From assembly GCF_024979295.1 (NCBI RefSeq), contig NZ_JANLCJ010000002.1, positions 434,001 through 498,000 of the forward strand: a DNA stretch of 64,000 nucleotides, read 5' to 3'. Within the stretch, counting starts at the first letter, position 1, and every line of letters begins with the position of its first letter. Positions 1 to 7,845 of the stretch are shown in pieces. This DNA is from Herbiconiux daphne. Lineage in GTDB: Bacteria > Actinomycetota > Actinomycetes > Actinomycetales > Microbacteriaceae. The notes beneath the pieces are model-generated. The model saw only the letters and a program-made list of their open reading frames with translations. It searched no databases and was not told where the DNA came from. The position numbers and the translations under genes were made by a program.

Positions 1-1084
1 GCACCTGCGTCCAGTAGTCGGCCTGCTGGTCGAATCGCAGCATGAGCAAGAACCCGCCGCCGGCGATGAACGGCCCGATCGTCATGAACAGGCGCGGGCC
101 GATGCGCCCGCTCAGGCGCCCGAACAGCGACGACAGGCCGATCAGCAGCAGGCTGGTCGGGATCATGGCGAAGCCCGCCGCGATCGCGCTGTAGCCGGCG
201 ACCTGCTGCAGGAAGACGGCGACGCTGAAGAACCCGAGCGAGAGGGCGCCGTAGATGAGGAAGGTCGAGACGTTGCCGACCGAGAAGTTGCGCACCCGGA
301 ACAGGCTGAGCGGCAGCATCGGCTGCTTCGTGCGCCGCTCGTTCACGAGGAACAATGCGAGCGCGACCACGCCGACGATCAGCGGCACCAGCACCACCGG
401 CGACCCCCAGCCGAAGTGCGCCTGCTCGATCAGCGCGAAGACGGGCAGCCCGAGACCCACGATGCCGAGCACGGCGCCGAGGTAGTCGATGCGGGCGCCG
501 GGGGCATGCGGGTGGTCGGGCTCGAGCTTCATCAGCAGCACGAGCGTGACCACGATCGGCAGCACGTTGATGCCGAACACGAAGCGCCACGACAACGTGT
601 CGACGAGCACCCCGCCGAGGATGGGGCCGGCGATGTTGGCGACGCTCGTGAACGCCGTCCAGGTGCCGATCGCCCGGGCCTGGGCGGCGCCGGAGAAGTT
701 CGCCAGGATCAATGCGAGCGACGACGGCACCAGCAGGGCCCCCGCGATGCCCTGCAGGGCGCGGGCGCCGATCAGAAACTCCGCCGACGGCGCGAACGCG
801 CAGAGCAACGATGTGACGCCGAAGCCGATGAGCCCGGCGAAGAGCACCTTCTTGCGGCCGTAGACGTCGCTGAGCGACCCGGCCAGCAGGATGACGGCGC
901 CGAGCGTGATGAGGTAGGCGTCGACCACCCACTGCTGCGAGGTGAGCCCGCCGCCGAGGTCTTTGCTGATCGCCGGCAAGGCGACGTTGATGACCGTCGC
1001 GTCGAGGAACGACACGAAAGCCGAGAGGATCGCGACCGCGAGAACGAACCGCTGCTGCCTGGACATTGCCTCAGTCAAGTGCAT
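1..1084 (-). CDS. DHA2-type MFS multidrug transporter (3' end outside window)
   Basis: Reading the minus strand from 1084 (ATG) gives an open frame to the left edge, so the C-terminal part is missing. The protein begins with a hydrophobic helix carrying FLDATVINVALPAI, then QQWVVDAYLITLGAVILLAG and SLSDVYGRKK. This is the helix 1 to loop 2-3 signature of the 14-helix EmrB/QacA (DHA2) drug:proton antiporters, followed by further helices and the motif-C-like GPILGGVLVDTLSWRFVFGIN. The expected role is proton-driven efflux of a hydrophobic compound across the plasma membrane. An in-frame ATG at 1066 is an alternative start; GAGG lies only two bases ahead of it, and 1084 has only a weak GGATG upstream, so the start is uncertain. 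No regulator gene is adjacent. Family assignment is firm; the substrate is unknown. Confidence 0.9.
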   Translation of the reverse strand, partial: MHLTEAMSRQQRFVLAVAILSAFVSFLDATVINVALPAISKDLGGGLTSQQWVVDAYLITLGAVILLAGSLSDVYGRKKVLFAGLIGFGVTSLLCAFAPSAEFLIGARALQGIAGALLVPSSLALILANFSGAAQARAIGTWTAFTSVANIAGPILGGVLVDTLSWRFVFGINVLPIVVTLVLLMKLEPDHPHAPGARIDYLGAVLGIVGLGLPVFALIEQAHFGWGSPVVLVPLIVGVVALALFLVNERRTKQPMLPLSLFRVRNFSVGNVSTFLIYGALSLGFFSVAVFLQQVAGYSAIAAGFAMIPTSLLLIGLSSLFGRLSGRIGPRLFMTIGPFIAGGGFLLMLRFDQQADYWTQV

Positions 1085-1118
1085 CGTGGCGGCATCCGCG
1101 AGCCTTCGCCGCCGATCG

Positions 1119-1141
1119 GGGTGTCCCCGATGGGGTCACCC
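1119..1141. promoter_or_regulatory. GC-rich hairpin ahead of the MFS gene
   Basis: A 23-base inverted repeat (GGGTG-t-CCCC, loop gat, GGGG-t-CACCC) with one T/T mismatch lies between the end of the unknown gene at 1202 and the MFS start at 1084, all on the minus strand. It could end transcription from the upstream pair or act as an operator for the exporter. No T-run follows, so the terminator reading is weak. Confidence 0.35.
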
Positions 1142-1201
1142 GCCGCGACTGCCGGCCCCTGTCGGCCACCGCCGTCAGTCGCCCCGGCCAGCAGCTGCGC
1201 G

Positions 1202-1681
1202 TCAGCCGATCGTGTCGTCGGGCACGACCTCGAACCGCACGGCCACCGGATGCCGGCTGCCGCCCGCGTCTCCGACCGTCACCGTGATCGTGCGCGAGCG
1301 GTCGACGCCCGCCGGGCCCGCCACGGGCCGGATGCCGGCGAGCGACTCCGCGGCGACGCTCACGACCGAGCGACCCGCCGTCTCGGCCGACGCCACGTCG
1401 GTCGCGCGCCCGACCCCGAACGCGGGGTCGGCGATGCTCGTGTCGACCCGCACGAACGCGGCCCGGCTGACCGCCACGGCGGTGAGCTCGACGGTGCGGC
1501 TGAGACTCGCCGCGGGAGCGGGGCCCGGCCCCTCGAGCTCGTCGAACCGCTGCACGGCGAAGCGGCGGAAGCGCTCGCCCAGGGTGCCACGAAGGGTGCG
1601 GCCGATCACGAACACGACGACCGGGCGCTCCTCGAAGGCGAGCCCGTCGGCGTCAGTCGGCGACGACGACTCGAGGCTCAT
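1202..1681 (-). CDS. Hypothetical protein
   Basis: A 159-residue frame that starts 29 bases inside the 3' end of the OsmC-like gene and runs on with no unusual composition. I do not recognise the family. The N-terminal third (VVVFVIGRTLRGTLGERFRR) looks globular. The C-terminal two thirds alternate short beta-like stretches such as RTVELTAVAVS, RSVVSVAAESL, RTITVTVG and VAVRFEVVPDD, suggesting an all-beta domain. There is no signal peptide or membrane helix. No clear ribosome binding site precedes the ATG at 1681, so it may depend on translation of the upstream gene. It fills a gap that is otherwise too long for this compact region, which is the main argument that it is real. Confidence 0.5.
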   Translation of the reverse strand: MSLESSSPTDADGLAFEERPVVVFVIGRTLRGTLGERFRRFAVQRFDELEGPGPAPAASLSRTVELTAVAVSRAAFVRVDTSIADPAFGVGRATDVASAETAGRSVVSVAAESLAGIRPVAGPAGVDRSRTITVTVGDAGGSRHPVAVRFEVVPDDTIG

Positions 1682-2135
1682 GGTGCACCGGGAAGTTCAC
1701 CGAGTTGGCGATGAAGCACTTCTCACTCGCCTCGCGATGCATGGCCTCGAAGAGCTCGGGGTCGAGGGGCGCGCCGTCGGACAAGAGCACCGTGACGAGC
1801 GGATGCAGCGTCACCGAGGTGAACCGGCCGCCGTCGCCCTCCTGCTGCATGGTGCCGTCGGCGGCATCCGTGTAATCCGTCACGACGACCCCGTGGCCGA
1901 CCGCGACGTGCAGGAACGAGAGCATGTGGCATTCGCTGAGCGCGGCGAGCAACAGTTCCTCGGGGTTCCAGCGGTCGGCGTCGCCGTGGAAGGTGCGGTC
2001 GGCCGACGCATCGATCGGATGCTTGCCGCGGGCGGTGATGGCGCTCTGCCGGCCGTACTCGCGGTAGTGGCTCGTGCCGCTGCCGCGATTGCCAAGCCAG
2101 GCGACATCCACGCTGTAGTGATGCTCACGATTCAC
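1653..2135 (-). CDS. OsmC/Ohr family protein
   Basis: The 160-residue product has the OsmC fold pattern: an N-terminal strand pair (HHYSVDVAWLG), a RTFHGDADRWNPEELLLAALSECHM block ending in the reactive cysteine, then a long helix (MLSFLHVAVGHGV) and a second cysteine in EKCFIANSVNFPV. In Ohr/OsmC proteins the two cysteines reduce organic hydroperoxides with lipoyl or thiol partners in the cytoplasm; here they lie in ECHM and KCFI at the expected places. The sequence is closest in feel to the YhfA-like branch, so the exact substrate is open. The start codon is GTG at 2135. A TAGCAT -10 box lies six bases upstream (2142-2147), suggesting a leaderless transcript. Divergent from gabT. Confidence 0.85.
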   Translation of the reverse strand: MNREHHYSVDVAWLGNRGSGTSHYREYGRQSAITARGKHPIDASADRTFHGDADRWNPEELLLAALSECHMLSFLHVAVGHGVVVTDYTDAADGTMQQEGDGGRFTSVTLHPLVTVLLSDGAPLDPELFEAMHREASEKCFIANSVNFPVHHEPRVVVAD

Positions 2136-2141
2136 TCGGCA

Positions 2142-2178
2142 ATGCTAACTCTCCGCGCGGGGGCGGCTGGCCTAAACT
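2142..2178. promoter_or_regulatory. Divergent -10 boxes for osmC-like gene and gabT
   Basis: The 52-base gap between two divergent start codons holds TAGCAT on the minus strand (2142-2147), six bases from the GTG at 2135. It also holds TAAACT on the plus strand (2173-2178), nine bases from the ATG at 2188. Neither start has a Shine-Dalgarno sequence, which fits leaderless mRNAs. No convincing -35 element is visible for either. Confidence 0.4.
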
Positions 2179-2187
2179 TGCCTGACT

Positions 2188-3561
2188 ATGACTGACACGA
2201 TCGACGCGCAGGTTTCCGCCCCCGTTTACTCGGTTCCGCAGGAGCGGAGGATCGTCACCGCGATTCCCGGCCCGAAATCCGAGGCGCTGCACCAGCGCAG
2301 GCTCGCCGTCGTGCCGCGCGGAGTGTCGAGCGCGCTGCCGGTCTACATCGCGAAGGCCAACGGCGCCGTGCTCGTCGATGTCGACGGCAACCAGTTCATC
2401 GACCTGGGCGCCGGCATCGGCGTCACCACCATCGGTCACACCGAGAAGGCCGTCGTCGAGGCCGCGGCCGAGCAGCTGCACGACGTCGTGCACACCCTCT
2501 TCACCATCACTCCCTATGAAGAGTACGTGCGGGTCGCCGAGCTGCTCGCCGAACGCACACCCGGCGACTTCGCCAAGCGCACGGTGCTCGTGAACTCGGG
2601 TGCCGAGGCGGTCGAGAACGGCGTCAAGATCGCCCGCAAACACACCGGCCGCAACGGCATCGCGGTGCTCGAGCACGCCTACCACGGTCGCACCAACCTC
2701 ACGATGGCCATGAACTTCAAGGCGTCGCCCTACTCCACCGGGTTCGGGCCGTTCGCAGGCGATGTCTACCGCGCGCCGAACTCCTACCCCTACCACGACG
2801 GTCTCTCGGGTGCCGAGGCGGCGGCCCGCACCATCAACTACCTCGAGAAGACGGTCGGCGCCGACGATCTCGCGTGCCTCGTGGTCGAGCCGATCCAGGG
2901 CGAGGGCGGCTTCGTCGTGCCGGCCGACGGCTACCTGCCGGCGCTGCAGGAGTGGTGCACGGCGAAGGGCATCGTGTTCATCGCCGACGAGATCCAGAGC
3001 GGGATGGCGCGCACCGGCGCCTACTTCGCGAGCGAGCACTTCGGTCTCGTGCCCGACATGGTGCTCTCGGCCAAGGGCATCGCCGGTGGCCTGCCGCTCG
3101 CGGGCGTGACGGGCCGGGCCGGGATCATGGACTCCGCACAGCCCGGCGGGCTCGGCGGCACCTTCGGCGGCAACCCGGTCGCGGCAGCGGCGGCTGTGGC
3201 CGTGTTCGAGCAGATCGAGAAGGGCGGGCTGCTCGCCGAGGCCAAGCGCATCGAGCAGACCCTGACGGCGGGCCTCCTCGACTTGCAGGCGAAATACGAC
3301 ATCATCGGCGACGTGCGGGGCATCGGCGCGATGATCGCGATCGAGCTCGTGGAGCCCGGCACCGCCACCACCACGAAGACGCCACACTCCGAGGCCGTCA
3401 GCGCGATCGCCGCCTACGCAGCCCAGCGCGGCGTGCTCGTGCTCACGGCCGGCACCTACGGCAACGTGCTGCGCTTCCTGCCGAGCCTCGCGATCAGCGA
3501 CGAGCTGCTGCTCGATGCCCTCTCGGTCATCGACGACGCGCTCGCCTCGCTCACCGCCTAG
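2188..3561 (+). CDS. gabT: 4-aminobutyrate aminotransferase
   Basis: A 457-residue class III (fold type I) PLP aminotransferase, the usual GabT length. It converts 4-aminobutyrate plus 2-oxoglutarate to succinate semialdehyde plus glutamate in the cytoplasm. Visible landmarks are VLVNSGAEAVENGVKIAR (phosphate-binding region), EHAYHGRTNLTMAMNFK, VVEPIQGEGGF, the aspartate of FIADEIQSG that pairs with the PLP ring nitrogen, and Lys296 in SAKGIAGGLPLAG, the Schiff-base lysine. The actinobacterial GabT opening (VPQERRIVTAIPGPKS) is present. No succinate semialdehyde dehydrogenase gene lies in the window, so the pathway is completed elsewhere. With potDABC and the second aminotransferase at 26 kb it fits a polyamine-to-GABA route. 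Start taken at the ATG at 2188, preceded by a -10-like TAAACT. Confidence 0.95.
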   Translation: MTDTIDAQVSAPVYSVPQERRIVTAIPGPKSEALHQRRLAVVPRGVSSALPVYIAKANGAVLVDVDGNQFIDLGAGIGVTTIGHTEKAVVEAAAEQLHDVVHTLFTITPYEEYVRVAELLAERTPGDFAKRTVLVNSGAEAVENGVKIARKHTGRNGIAVLEHAYHGRTNLTMAMNFKASPYSTGFGPFAGDVYRAPNSYPYHDGLSGAEAAARTINYLEKTVGADDLACLVVEPIQGEGGFVVPADGYLPALQEWCTAKGIVFIADEIQSGMARTGAYFASEHFGLVPDMVLSAKGIAGGLPLAGVTGRAGIMDSAQPGGLGGTFGGNPVAAAAAVAVFEQIEKGGLLAEAKRIEQTLTAGLLDLQAKYDIIGDVRGIGAMIAIELVEPGTATTTKTPHSEAVSAIAAYAAQRGVLVLTAGTYGNVLRFLPSLAISDELLLDALSVIDDALASLTA

Positions 3562-3640
3562 CGCGCCGCGCGCCCGCGCCACCCGTCCCTCCCCCCTCCC
3601 AGCCCGTCCGCTCCCCTCCCGCCTCCCACCCCCACCCCCT

Positions 3641-3700
3641 CGCGAGTGGTCACTTTCGGCGCTAAGAACCGCGTTTTGGCGCCGAAAGTGACCACTCGCG
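3641..3700. repeat. 22-bp perfect intergenic hairpin, family member 1
   Basis: The arms 3641-3662 and 3679-3700 are perfect 22-base reverse complements enclosing a 16-base loop. The arm reads CGCGAGTGGTCACTTTCGGC plus GC. It lies between two co-directional genes (gabT and the asparaginase). A nearly identical arm occurs at 52584-52639 and related ones at 41618-41672, 43968-44020 and 44072-44128. It could act as a terminator, but there is no U-tract and the arm sequence itself is conserved, so it is better described as a dispersed palindromic repeat. The stretch 3562-3640 before it is pyrimidine-rich with nothing else recognisable. Confidence 0.85.
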
Positions 3701-3722
3701 ACGACGTTCGACAGGAGCCCGC

Positions 3723-4724
3723 ATGACGCCCGAAGACGAGAAGACGCCCGAGGGTGGAACCGCTGGGGTCGACCAGTCGGTGGAACTCGCGGTCGTTGAT
3801 CGCAGCGGCTTCATCGAGTCCCGGCATGCCGGCTCGGCCGTGGTGCTGGATGCCGCGGGCGAGGTCGCGATGCGCTACGGGTCGCCCGATCTACCCGTCT
3901 ACCCCCGCTCGTGCATGAAGCCGTTCCAGGCACTCACCGTGCTCGAGTCGGGCGTCGAGCTCGACCCGGTGCAGACCGTGCTGGCGACGGCGAGCCATGC
4001 GGCGACGCCGGCCCACATCGAGGTCGTGCTCTCCATCCTGGGCAGGGCGGGGCTCTCCCCCGACGCGCTCGGCTGCCCTCCCGACTGGCCCGGCGACTCA
4101 CGCGCCCGCGACGAGGTCATCCGCGAGCACGGCCACCGCGAGCGCCTGTTCATGAACTGCTCGGGCAAGCACGCCGCCATGCTGCTCGCGTGCGTCGAGA
4201 ACGGCTGGGACACGGCGACCTATCTCGACCCGTCGCATCCGCTTCAGCAACGCATCCTCGCCACCGTCGAACGCGAGACCGGCGCGCCGGTCGTGCACTC
4301 GGGCATCGACGGCTGCGGTGCCCCCGTGCACGCGATGTCGCTCGTCTCACTCGCGCGCGGCATCGGCCGCCTGCGCCGGGCCGAGTCCGGAGCGGCCAAG
4401 TGGCTCACCGACAGCATCCTCGCCAACGGCTGGGCCATCGACGGGCCCGGCCGCGCCAACACCGTCGTGATCGACCGTCTCGGTGTGGTCGCGAAGCTGG
4501 GCGCCGAGGGCGTCATGGTGATGGCCACCCCCGACGGCTCCTCCATCGCCCTCAAGATGCTCGACGGCAGCCTCCGCGCCGCCACCCTCGTGGCCCTCAC
4601 GCTGCTCGCCCGCCACGGCGCCCTCACCGCCGCCCAGGTCGACGACCTTCGGCCCACCCTCGACCTCACGGTCACCGGTGGAGCAGCCCCGGTCGGAACG
4701 ATCCGGGTCTCCCCCACCCTCTAA
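3723..4724 (+). CDS. L-asparaginase, Rhizobium etli type (PF06089)
   Basis: A 333-residue cytoplasmic enzyme of the thermolabile R. etli asparaginase II family, unrelated to the E. coli AnsA/AnsB fold. It hydrolyses asparagine to aspartate and ammonia. The diagnostic residues are all present: Ser63 and Lys66 in RSCMKPFQA, the SHAATPAH block, Cys146 and Lys149 in NCSGKHAAML, and Cys198 in IDGCGAPVHA. These match the Ser/Lys pairs and cysteine/zinc site known for the family. The N-terminal 18 residues (TPEDEKTPEGG) are a disordered extension. The start is well supported by AGGAG five bases before the ATG. It is separated from gabT by a hairpin and probably transcribed on its own; nitrogen salvage is the common theme. 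Confidence 0.9.
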   Translation: MTPEDEKTPEGGTAGVDQSVELAVVDRSGFIESRHAGSAVVLDAAGEVAMRYGSPDLPVYPRSCMKPFQALTVLESGVELDPVQTVLATASHAATPAHIEVVLSILGRAGLSPDALGCPPDWPGDSRARDEVIREHGHRERLFMNCSGKHAAMLLACVENGWDTATYLDPSHPLQQRILATVERETGAPVVHSGIDGCGAPVHAMSLVSLARGIGRLRRAESGAAKWLTDSILANGWAIDGPGRANTVVIDRLGVVAKLGAEGVMVMATPDGSSIALKMLDGSLRAATLVALTLLARHGALTAAQVDDLRPTLDLTVTGGAAPVGTIRVSPTL

Positions 4725-4751
4725 CGGCGGCCTGCCCCTTCGCCTAGCGGC

Positions 4752-6002
4752 TCAGCCCACGTTGGCGACGAGGATGTGCGTCGGTGGCACAGGCCGAGAA
4801 GGGTAGGTGTCGCCGGTCAGGTTGGTGGCCCAGGTGGCCCACGTGACGAAGTGACCGTCCGCGGACACCACAGGCTGATGCGACGATCCGGATCCCACGT
4901 CGGGAACCCTGTTCTTGCTGATGAGGCGCACATCGTATGTAACGCGATCTCTGAGGTAGATCTGGCCTCCGGTCGCGTAGGCCAACGTCAGGCCGTCGGC
5001 CGACAAGGAGGGCCACCCCGCGTTGCTCACGAACTCGCCCGCGAGATCGACGGCTTCAGCCGTGGTCTTGCCGGTCACGCGGTCGTGAACGAACACACTG
5101 CTTCCCAATACCTCAGGTCCGCCGTCGTAGCAGTTGCAGCTGCTCTCGAACGCGATGTAGCGGGCGTCGGCGGACATCGAGATGTGATCGGCACCCTGCG
5201 AGCCGTCATAGGCGTGGCTGATCAGCTGGGTGGTTCCGAGAACGGTGTCGCGCAGGTTGACCTGCGCGGTGACCCAACGTCTCGGAGCCGTCGTAGGCTG
5301 CGAGAGATAGGCCACGAACCGGCCGTCCGCGGAGATGACCGGGCCGGTCTGCCACTGCGTTCCGTCCACCGCCACCTCGATGTCCGTCCCGGAGGCATCC
5401 TGCTTGTACACGCGGAGTGTGCGCTCGGGAGTCACGTCGCTCGCGATCACGTCAGTCGCCCAGGTGGAGTACGCCACCGCTCCACCCGCCGCCGCCAGGT
5501 CCACGGATTCGACGGAGTCGTTCACGCCGTGCCCGAGGTTCTCCCACGAGTCACTGAGCAGCGTCGTGCCGTCGCTGTCGACGGTCCACAGCACCGCCTG
5601 CGGATAGGGGCTCACGTCGGCATTCAGCGCGGTGTAGGCCACCTGCGATCCGTCGTCGGAGATCGAGGGCGCTGACTGCTGCGGAATCCAGTTCGTGTCG
5701 CCGATCTGCCGAGTGAAGCCGGAAAGCAGGTCACGCAGATACAACTCGGCGTGCCCGGGGAACGCACCAGGCAGGTCGGGGGAAGCCGATATGAAGACGA
5801 TGTACCGACCGTCACCGGAGATCGTCTGCCCCCACGCCCCGTCGGCTTCCGCGACGCCGGGGGTCGTCGACACGTCGACCAGCTGGATGGTGCCGACCGG
5901 GGGTGGTGCGGCCTGTGCGGTGAGAGCGCCTGTGGCGAGGGTGAGCACCGCGCACAAGGCGGCGGCGGGCGCGAGAAAGCGGGTGGATTTCGAGAGGGTC
6001 AT
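4752..6002 (-). CDS. Secreted TolB/PD40-like beta-propeller protein
   Basis: The 416-residue product opens with a clear Sec signal peptide (basic n-region TLSKSTRF, hydrophobic core, AQA-A cleavage near residue 31). The remainder is a series of blades with the PD40 signature: GQTISGDGRYIVFIS, APSISDDGSQVAYTA, GPVISADGRFVAYLS, ISMSADARYIAFES, PSLSADGLTLAYAT and QPVVSADGHFVTWAT. That makes at least six WD40/TolB-type blades. Between blades the phrase LRD recurs (LYLRDLLSG, VNLRDTVLG, IYLRDRVTY). No catalytic domain is attached, so an extracellular binding or scaffold role is inferred. A cysteine pair in ESSCNCYDGG may form a disulfide. It lies downstream of potC on the same strand behind a palindrome, so it probably has its own promoter. 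Confidence 0.8.
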   Translation of the reverse strand: MTLSKSTRFLAPAAALCAVLTLATGALTAQAAPPPVGTIQLVDVSTTPGVAEADGAWGQTISGDGRYIVFISASPDLPGAFPGHAELYLRDLLSGFTRQIGDTNWIPQQSAPSISDDGSQVAYTALNADVSPYPQAVLWTVDSDGTTLLSDSWENLGHGVNDSVESVDLAAAGGAVAYSTWATDVIASDVTPERTLRVYKQDASGTDIEVAVDGTQWQTGPVISADGRFVAYLSQPTTAPRRWVTAQVNLRDTVLGTTQLISHAYDGSQGADHISMSADARYIAFESSCNCYDGGPEVLGSSVFVHDRVTGKTTAEAVDLAGEFVSNAGWPSLSADGLTLAYATGGQIYLRDRVTYDVRLISKNRVPDVGSGSSHQPVVSADGHFVTWATWATNLTGDTYPSRPVPPTHILVANVG

Positions 6003-6009
6003 GAAGTGA

Positions 6010-6047
6010 GAGAATATCGGGTTCCGAAGAGAAGGCGAGATATTCTC
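6010..6047. promoter_or_regulatory. AT-rich inverted repeat between potC and the propeller gene
   Basis: The arms GAGAATATC (6010-6018) and GATATTCTC (6039-6047) are perfect 9-base complements, 20 bases apart, in an otherwise GC-rich region. They sit 8-45 bases upstream of the propeller start and 10 bases past the potC stop. The inner arm provides a TATTCT -10 candidate on the minus strand, so an operator-promoter is as likely as a terminator for the pot operon. Confidence 0.45.
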
Positions 6048-6056
6048 AGCGAGATG

Positions 6057-6926
6057 TCAGCCCAGCTGCCGGGCCAGACGCTTCGCGCGCGCGGTGCGGG
6101 AGACCTGCGCGACCACGACGATCACGATCGCGAGCAGGAAGACCGCCGAGGCGATCACGTTGACCTGCGCCGGGATGCCTCGGGCGGCTGCGATGTAGAT
6201 GAACTTCGGGAACGTGTCGACCGAGCCCGAGTTGAAGTTCGTGATGATGAAGTCGTCGAACGAGAGCGCGAACGACAGCAGCGCGGCAGCGGCGATACCC
6301 GGCAGCAGCAGCGGGAACGTGATGCGCCAGAACACCTGGCTCGGTGAGCCGCAGAGGTCGCGGCCCGCCTCCTCGAGCGCCGGGTCGAGCGAGGCGACCC
6401 GGGCCTTCACCGTCACCACGACGAAGCTGATGCAGAACATCGTGTGGGCCAGGATGATGGTCAGCAGCCCCTTCTCGGTGCCCAGCGTCAAGAACTGGGC
6501 TGCGAGCCCCGCGCCGAGCACCACCTCGGGCGTCGCCATCGGCAGGAACAGCAGCAGGCTGATCGACGACCGGAAGCGGAACCGGTAGCGCACGAGCGCG
6601 ATCGCGATCAGCGTGCCGAGCGCGGTGGCGAGCACGGTCGCGATGACACCGACCAGGATGCTGTTGCCGAACGCCTCGCAGAGCCCCTGCGTGTTGCAGA
6701 CCGTGAGCCACTTGTCGAAGGTGAAGCCCTGCCAGGCGATGTTGAGCTTGCCCGAGTCGTTGAACGAGAAGACGAACGTGTAGGCGATCGGGATGAGCAG
6801 GAACAACAGCGCGAGGGTCGTGTAGATCGGCAGCCCGATGCCGCGCAGGCGCATCCGGCGCCCGGCGCGCGGCGACGGCTCGAAGGATGCCTGTTCGAAG
6901 GCCTTGGCCGGAACGGCGCTGGTCAT
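6057..6926 (-). CDS. potC: Spermidine/putrescine ABC transporter permease PotC
   Basis: A 289-residue inner-membrane permease with six predicted helices, the first near residues 30-55 (PIYTTLALLFLLIPIAYTFVF). The EAA loop that docks on the ATPase reads LEEAGRDLCGSPSQVFWRITF, followed by PLLLPGI, as in PotC/YdcV proteins. The periplasmic motif SFDDFIITNF is typical of the polyamine group. It forms the heterodimeric channel with PotB. Its ATG overlaps the potB stop by four bases, so the two are translationally coupled. It is the last gene of a potD-potA-potB-potC operon read on the minus strand. Confidence 0.92.
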   Translation of the reverse strand: MTSAVPAKAFEQASFEPSPRAGRRMRLRGIGLPIYTTLALLFLLIPIAYTFVFSFNDSGKLNIAWQGFTFDKWLTVCNTQGLCEAFGNSILVGVIATVLATALGTLIAIALVRYRFRFRSSISLLLFLPMATPEVVLGAGLAAQFLTLGTEKGLLTIILAHTMFCISFVVVTVKARVASLDPALEEAGRDLCGSPSQVFWRITFPLLLPGIAAAALLSFALSFDDFIITNFNSGSVDTFPKFIYIAAARGIPAQVNVIASAVFLLAIVIVVVAQVSRTARAKRLARQLG

Positions 6927-7834
6927 ATCAGGTCCTCCGTTCCCGCGCGGCGCACGTAGACGCCGACGATGATGAGGATCACGGCCATCAGCACGATCGA
7001 GAGCGCCGCCGCGATCGGATAGTTCTGCAGCACCAGGAAGTTCGCCTCGATCGCATTGCCGACCATCGCGGTCGACGAACTGCCGAGGAAGTCACGGCTG
7101 GCGTTGATGTAGTCACCGGCCGCTGGAATGAAGGTCAGCAGCGTTCCCGACACGATGCCGGGCATCGTCAGCGGGATGGTGACCTTGCGGAACGTCGTCC
7201 ACGGGCTCGCGTAGAGATCGGCGCCCGCCTCGATGTAGCGCAGATCGAGGCGCTCGAGCGTGGCATACAGCGGCAGCGTCATGAACGGGATGAAGTTGTA
7301 GGTCAGACCGAAGATCACCGAGAACGTCGTGCCGGTGAGGTGCCCGTCGGAGGGCAGCACGGCGATCGACTTGAGGAACACGACGATCGGCCCCTCGTCG
7401 GACATGATCTGCTTCCACGCCAGCGTGCGCAGCAGGAAGCTGATGAAGAACGGCGCGATCACGAGCGTGAGCATCAGGCTCTGCAGCAGCGGCCAGCGCC
7501 TCGCCTTCACCCCGATGAAGTAGGCGATCGGGTAGCTGATCACGAGCGCGAGCACCGTGGCGATGAGCGCGAAGCCGAACGCCCGCAGAATGAGCGGCAG
7601 GTATTCGCCGACCGCGTCGGTGTAGTTCTGCCACTGGAACCCCGTGGTGTACTCGCCGATGTCGCCGTCGAGCACCGGCTGCTGGAACGATGTGATGACC
7701 AGCGAGATCAGCGGCGCCAGAAAGAACAGCAGCAGATACAGGATGCCGGGAACGAGAAGCACCAGGGCGACGAAGCTCCGTTTGCGCGGCGCCTGTTCGA
7801 CGACCGCCTGCGACGAGAACGCGGTGAAGGCCAT
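6923..7834 (-). CDS. potB: Spermidine/putrescine ABC transporter permease PotB
   Basis: The chosen start (ATG at 7834, MAFTAFSSQAVVEQ) gives 303 residues. The frame is open further upstream, but that would run into potA and reads as arginine-rich nonsense. Six membrane helices are visible, the first at FVALVLLVPGILYLLLFFLAP. The EAA loop is YIEAGADLYASPWTTFRK followed by VTIPLTMPGI. The phrase FIPAAGDYINASRDFLG corresponds to the FIP..G.Y..P/A..LGG block conserved in PotB and its relatives. It pairs with PotC to form the membrane channel. It starts 11 bases after the potA stop and overlaps potC by four bases. Confidence 0.92.
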   Translation of the reverse strand: MAFTAFSSQAVVEQAPRKRSFVALVLLVPGILYLLLFFLAPLISLVITSFQQPVLDGDIGEYTTGFQWQNYTDAVGEYLPLILRAFGFALIATVLALVISYPIAYFIGVKARRWPLLQSLMLTLVIAPFFISFLLRTLAWKQIMSDEGPIVVFLKSIAVLPSDGHLTGTTFSVIFGLTYNFIPFMTLPLYATLERLDLRYIEAGADLYASPWTTFRKVTIPLTMPGIVSGTLLTFIPAAGDYINASRDFLGSSSTAMVGNAIEANFLVLQNYPIAAALSIVLMAVILIIVGVYVRRAGTEDLI

Positions 7835-7845
7835 GCCGGTCGCGC

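Noticed and set aside
416..1714. Long plus-strand frame across the MFS and unknown genes
   Set aside because: The translation is dominated by Arg, Asp, Glu and His in shadow fashion; the minus strand gives recognisable MFS and OsmC proteins.
2125..3582. 485-codon minus-strand frame opposite gabT
   Set aside because: It has no homology-like motifs and is fully antisense to an unmistakable aminotransferase.
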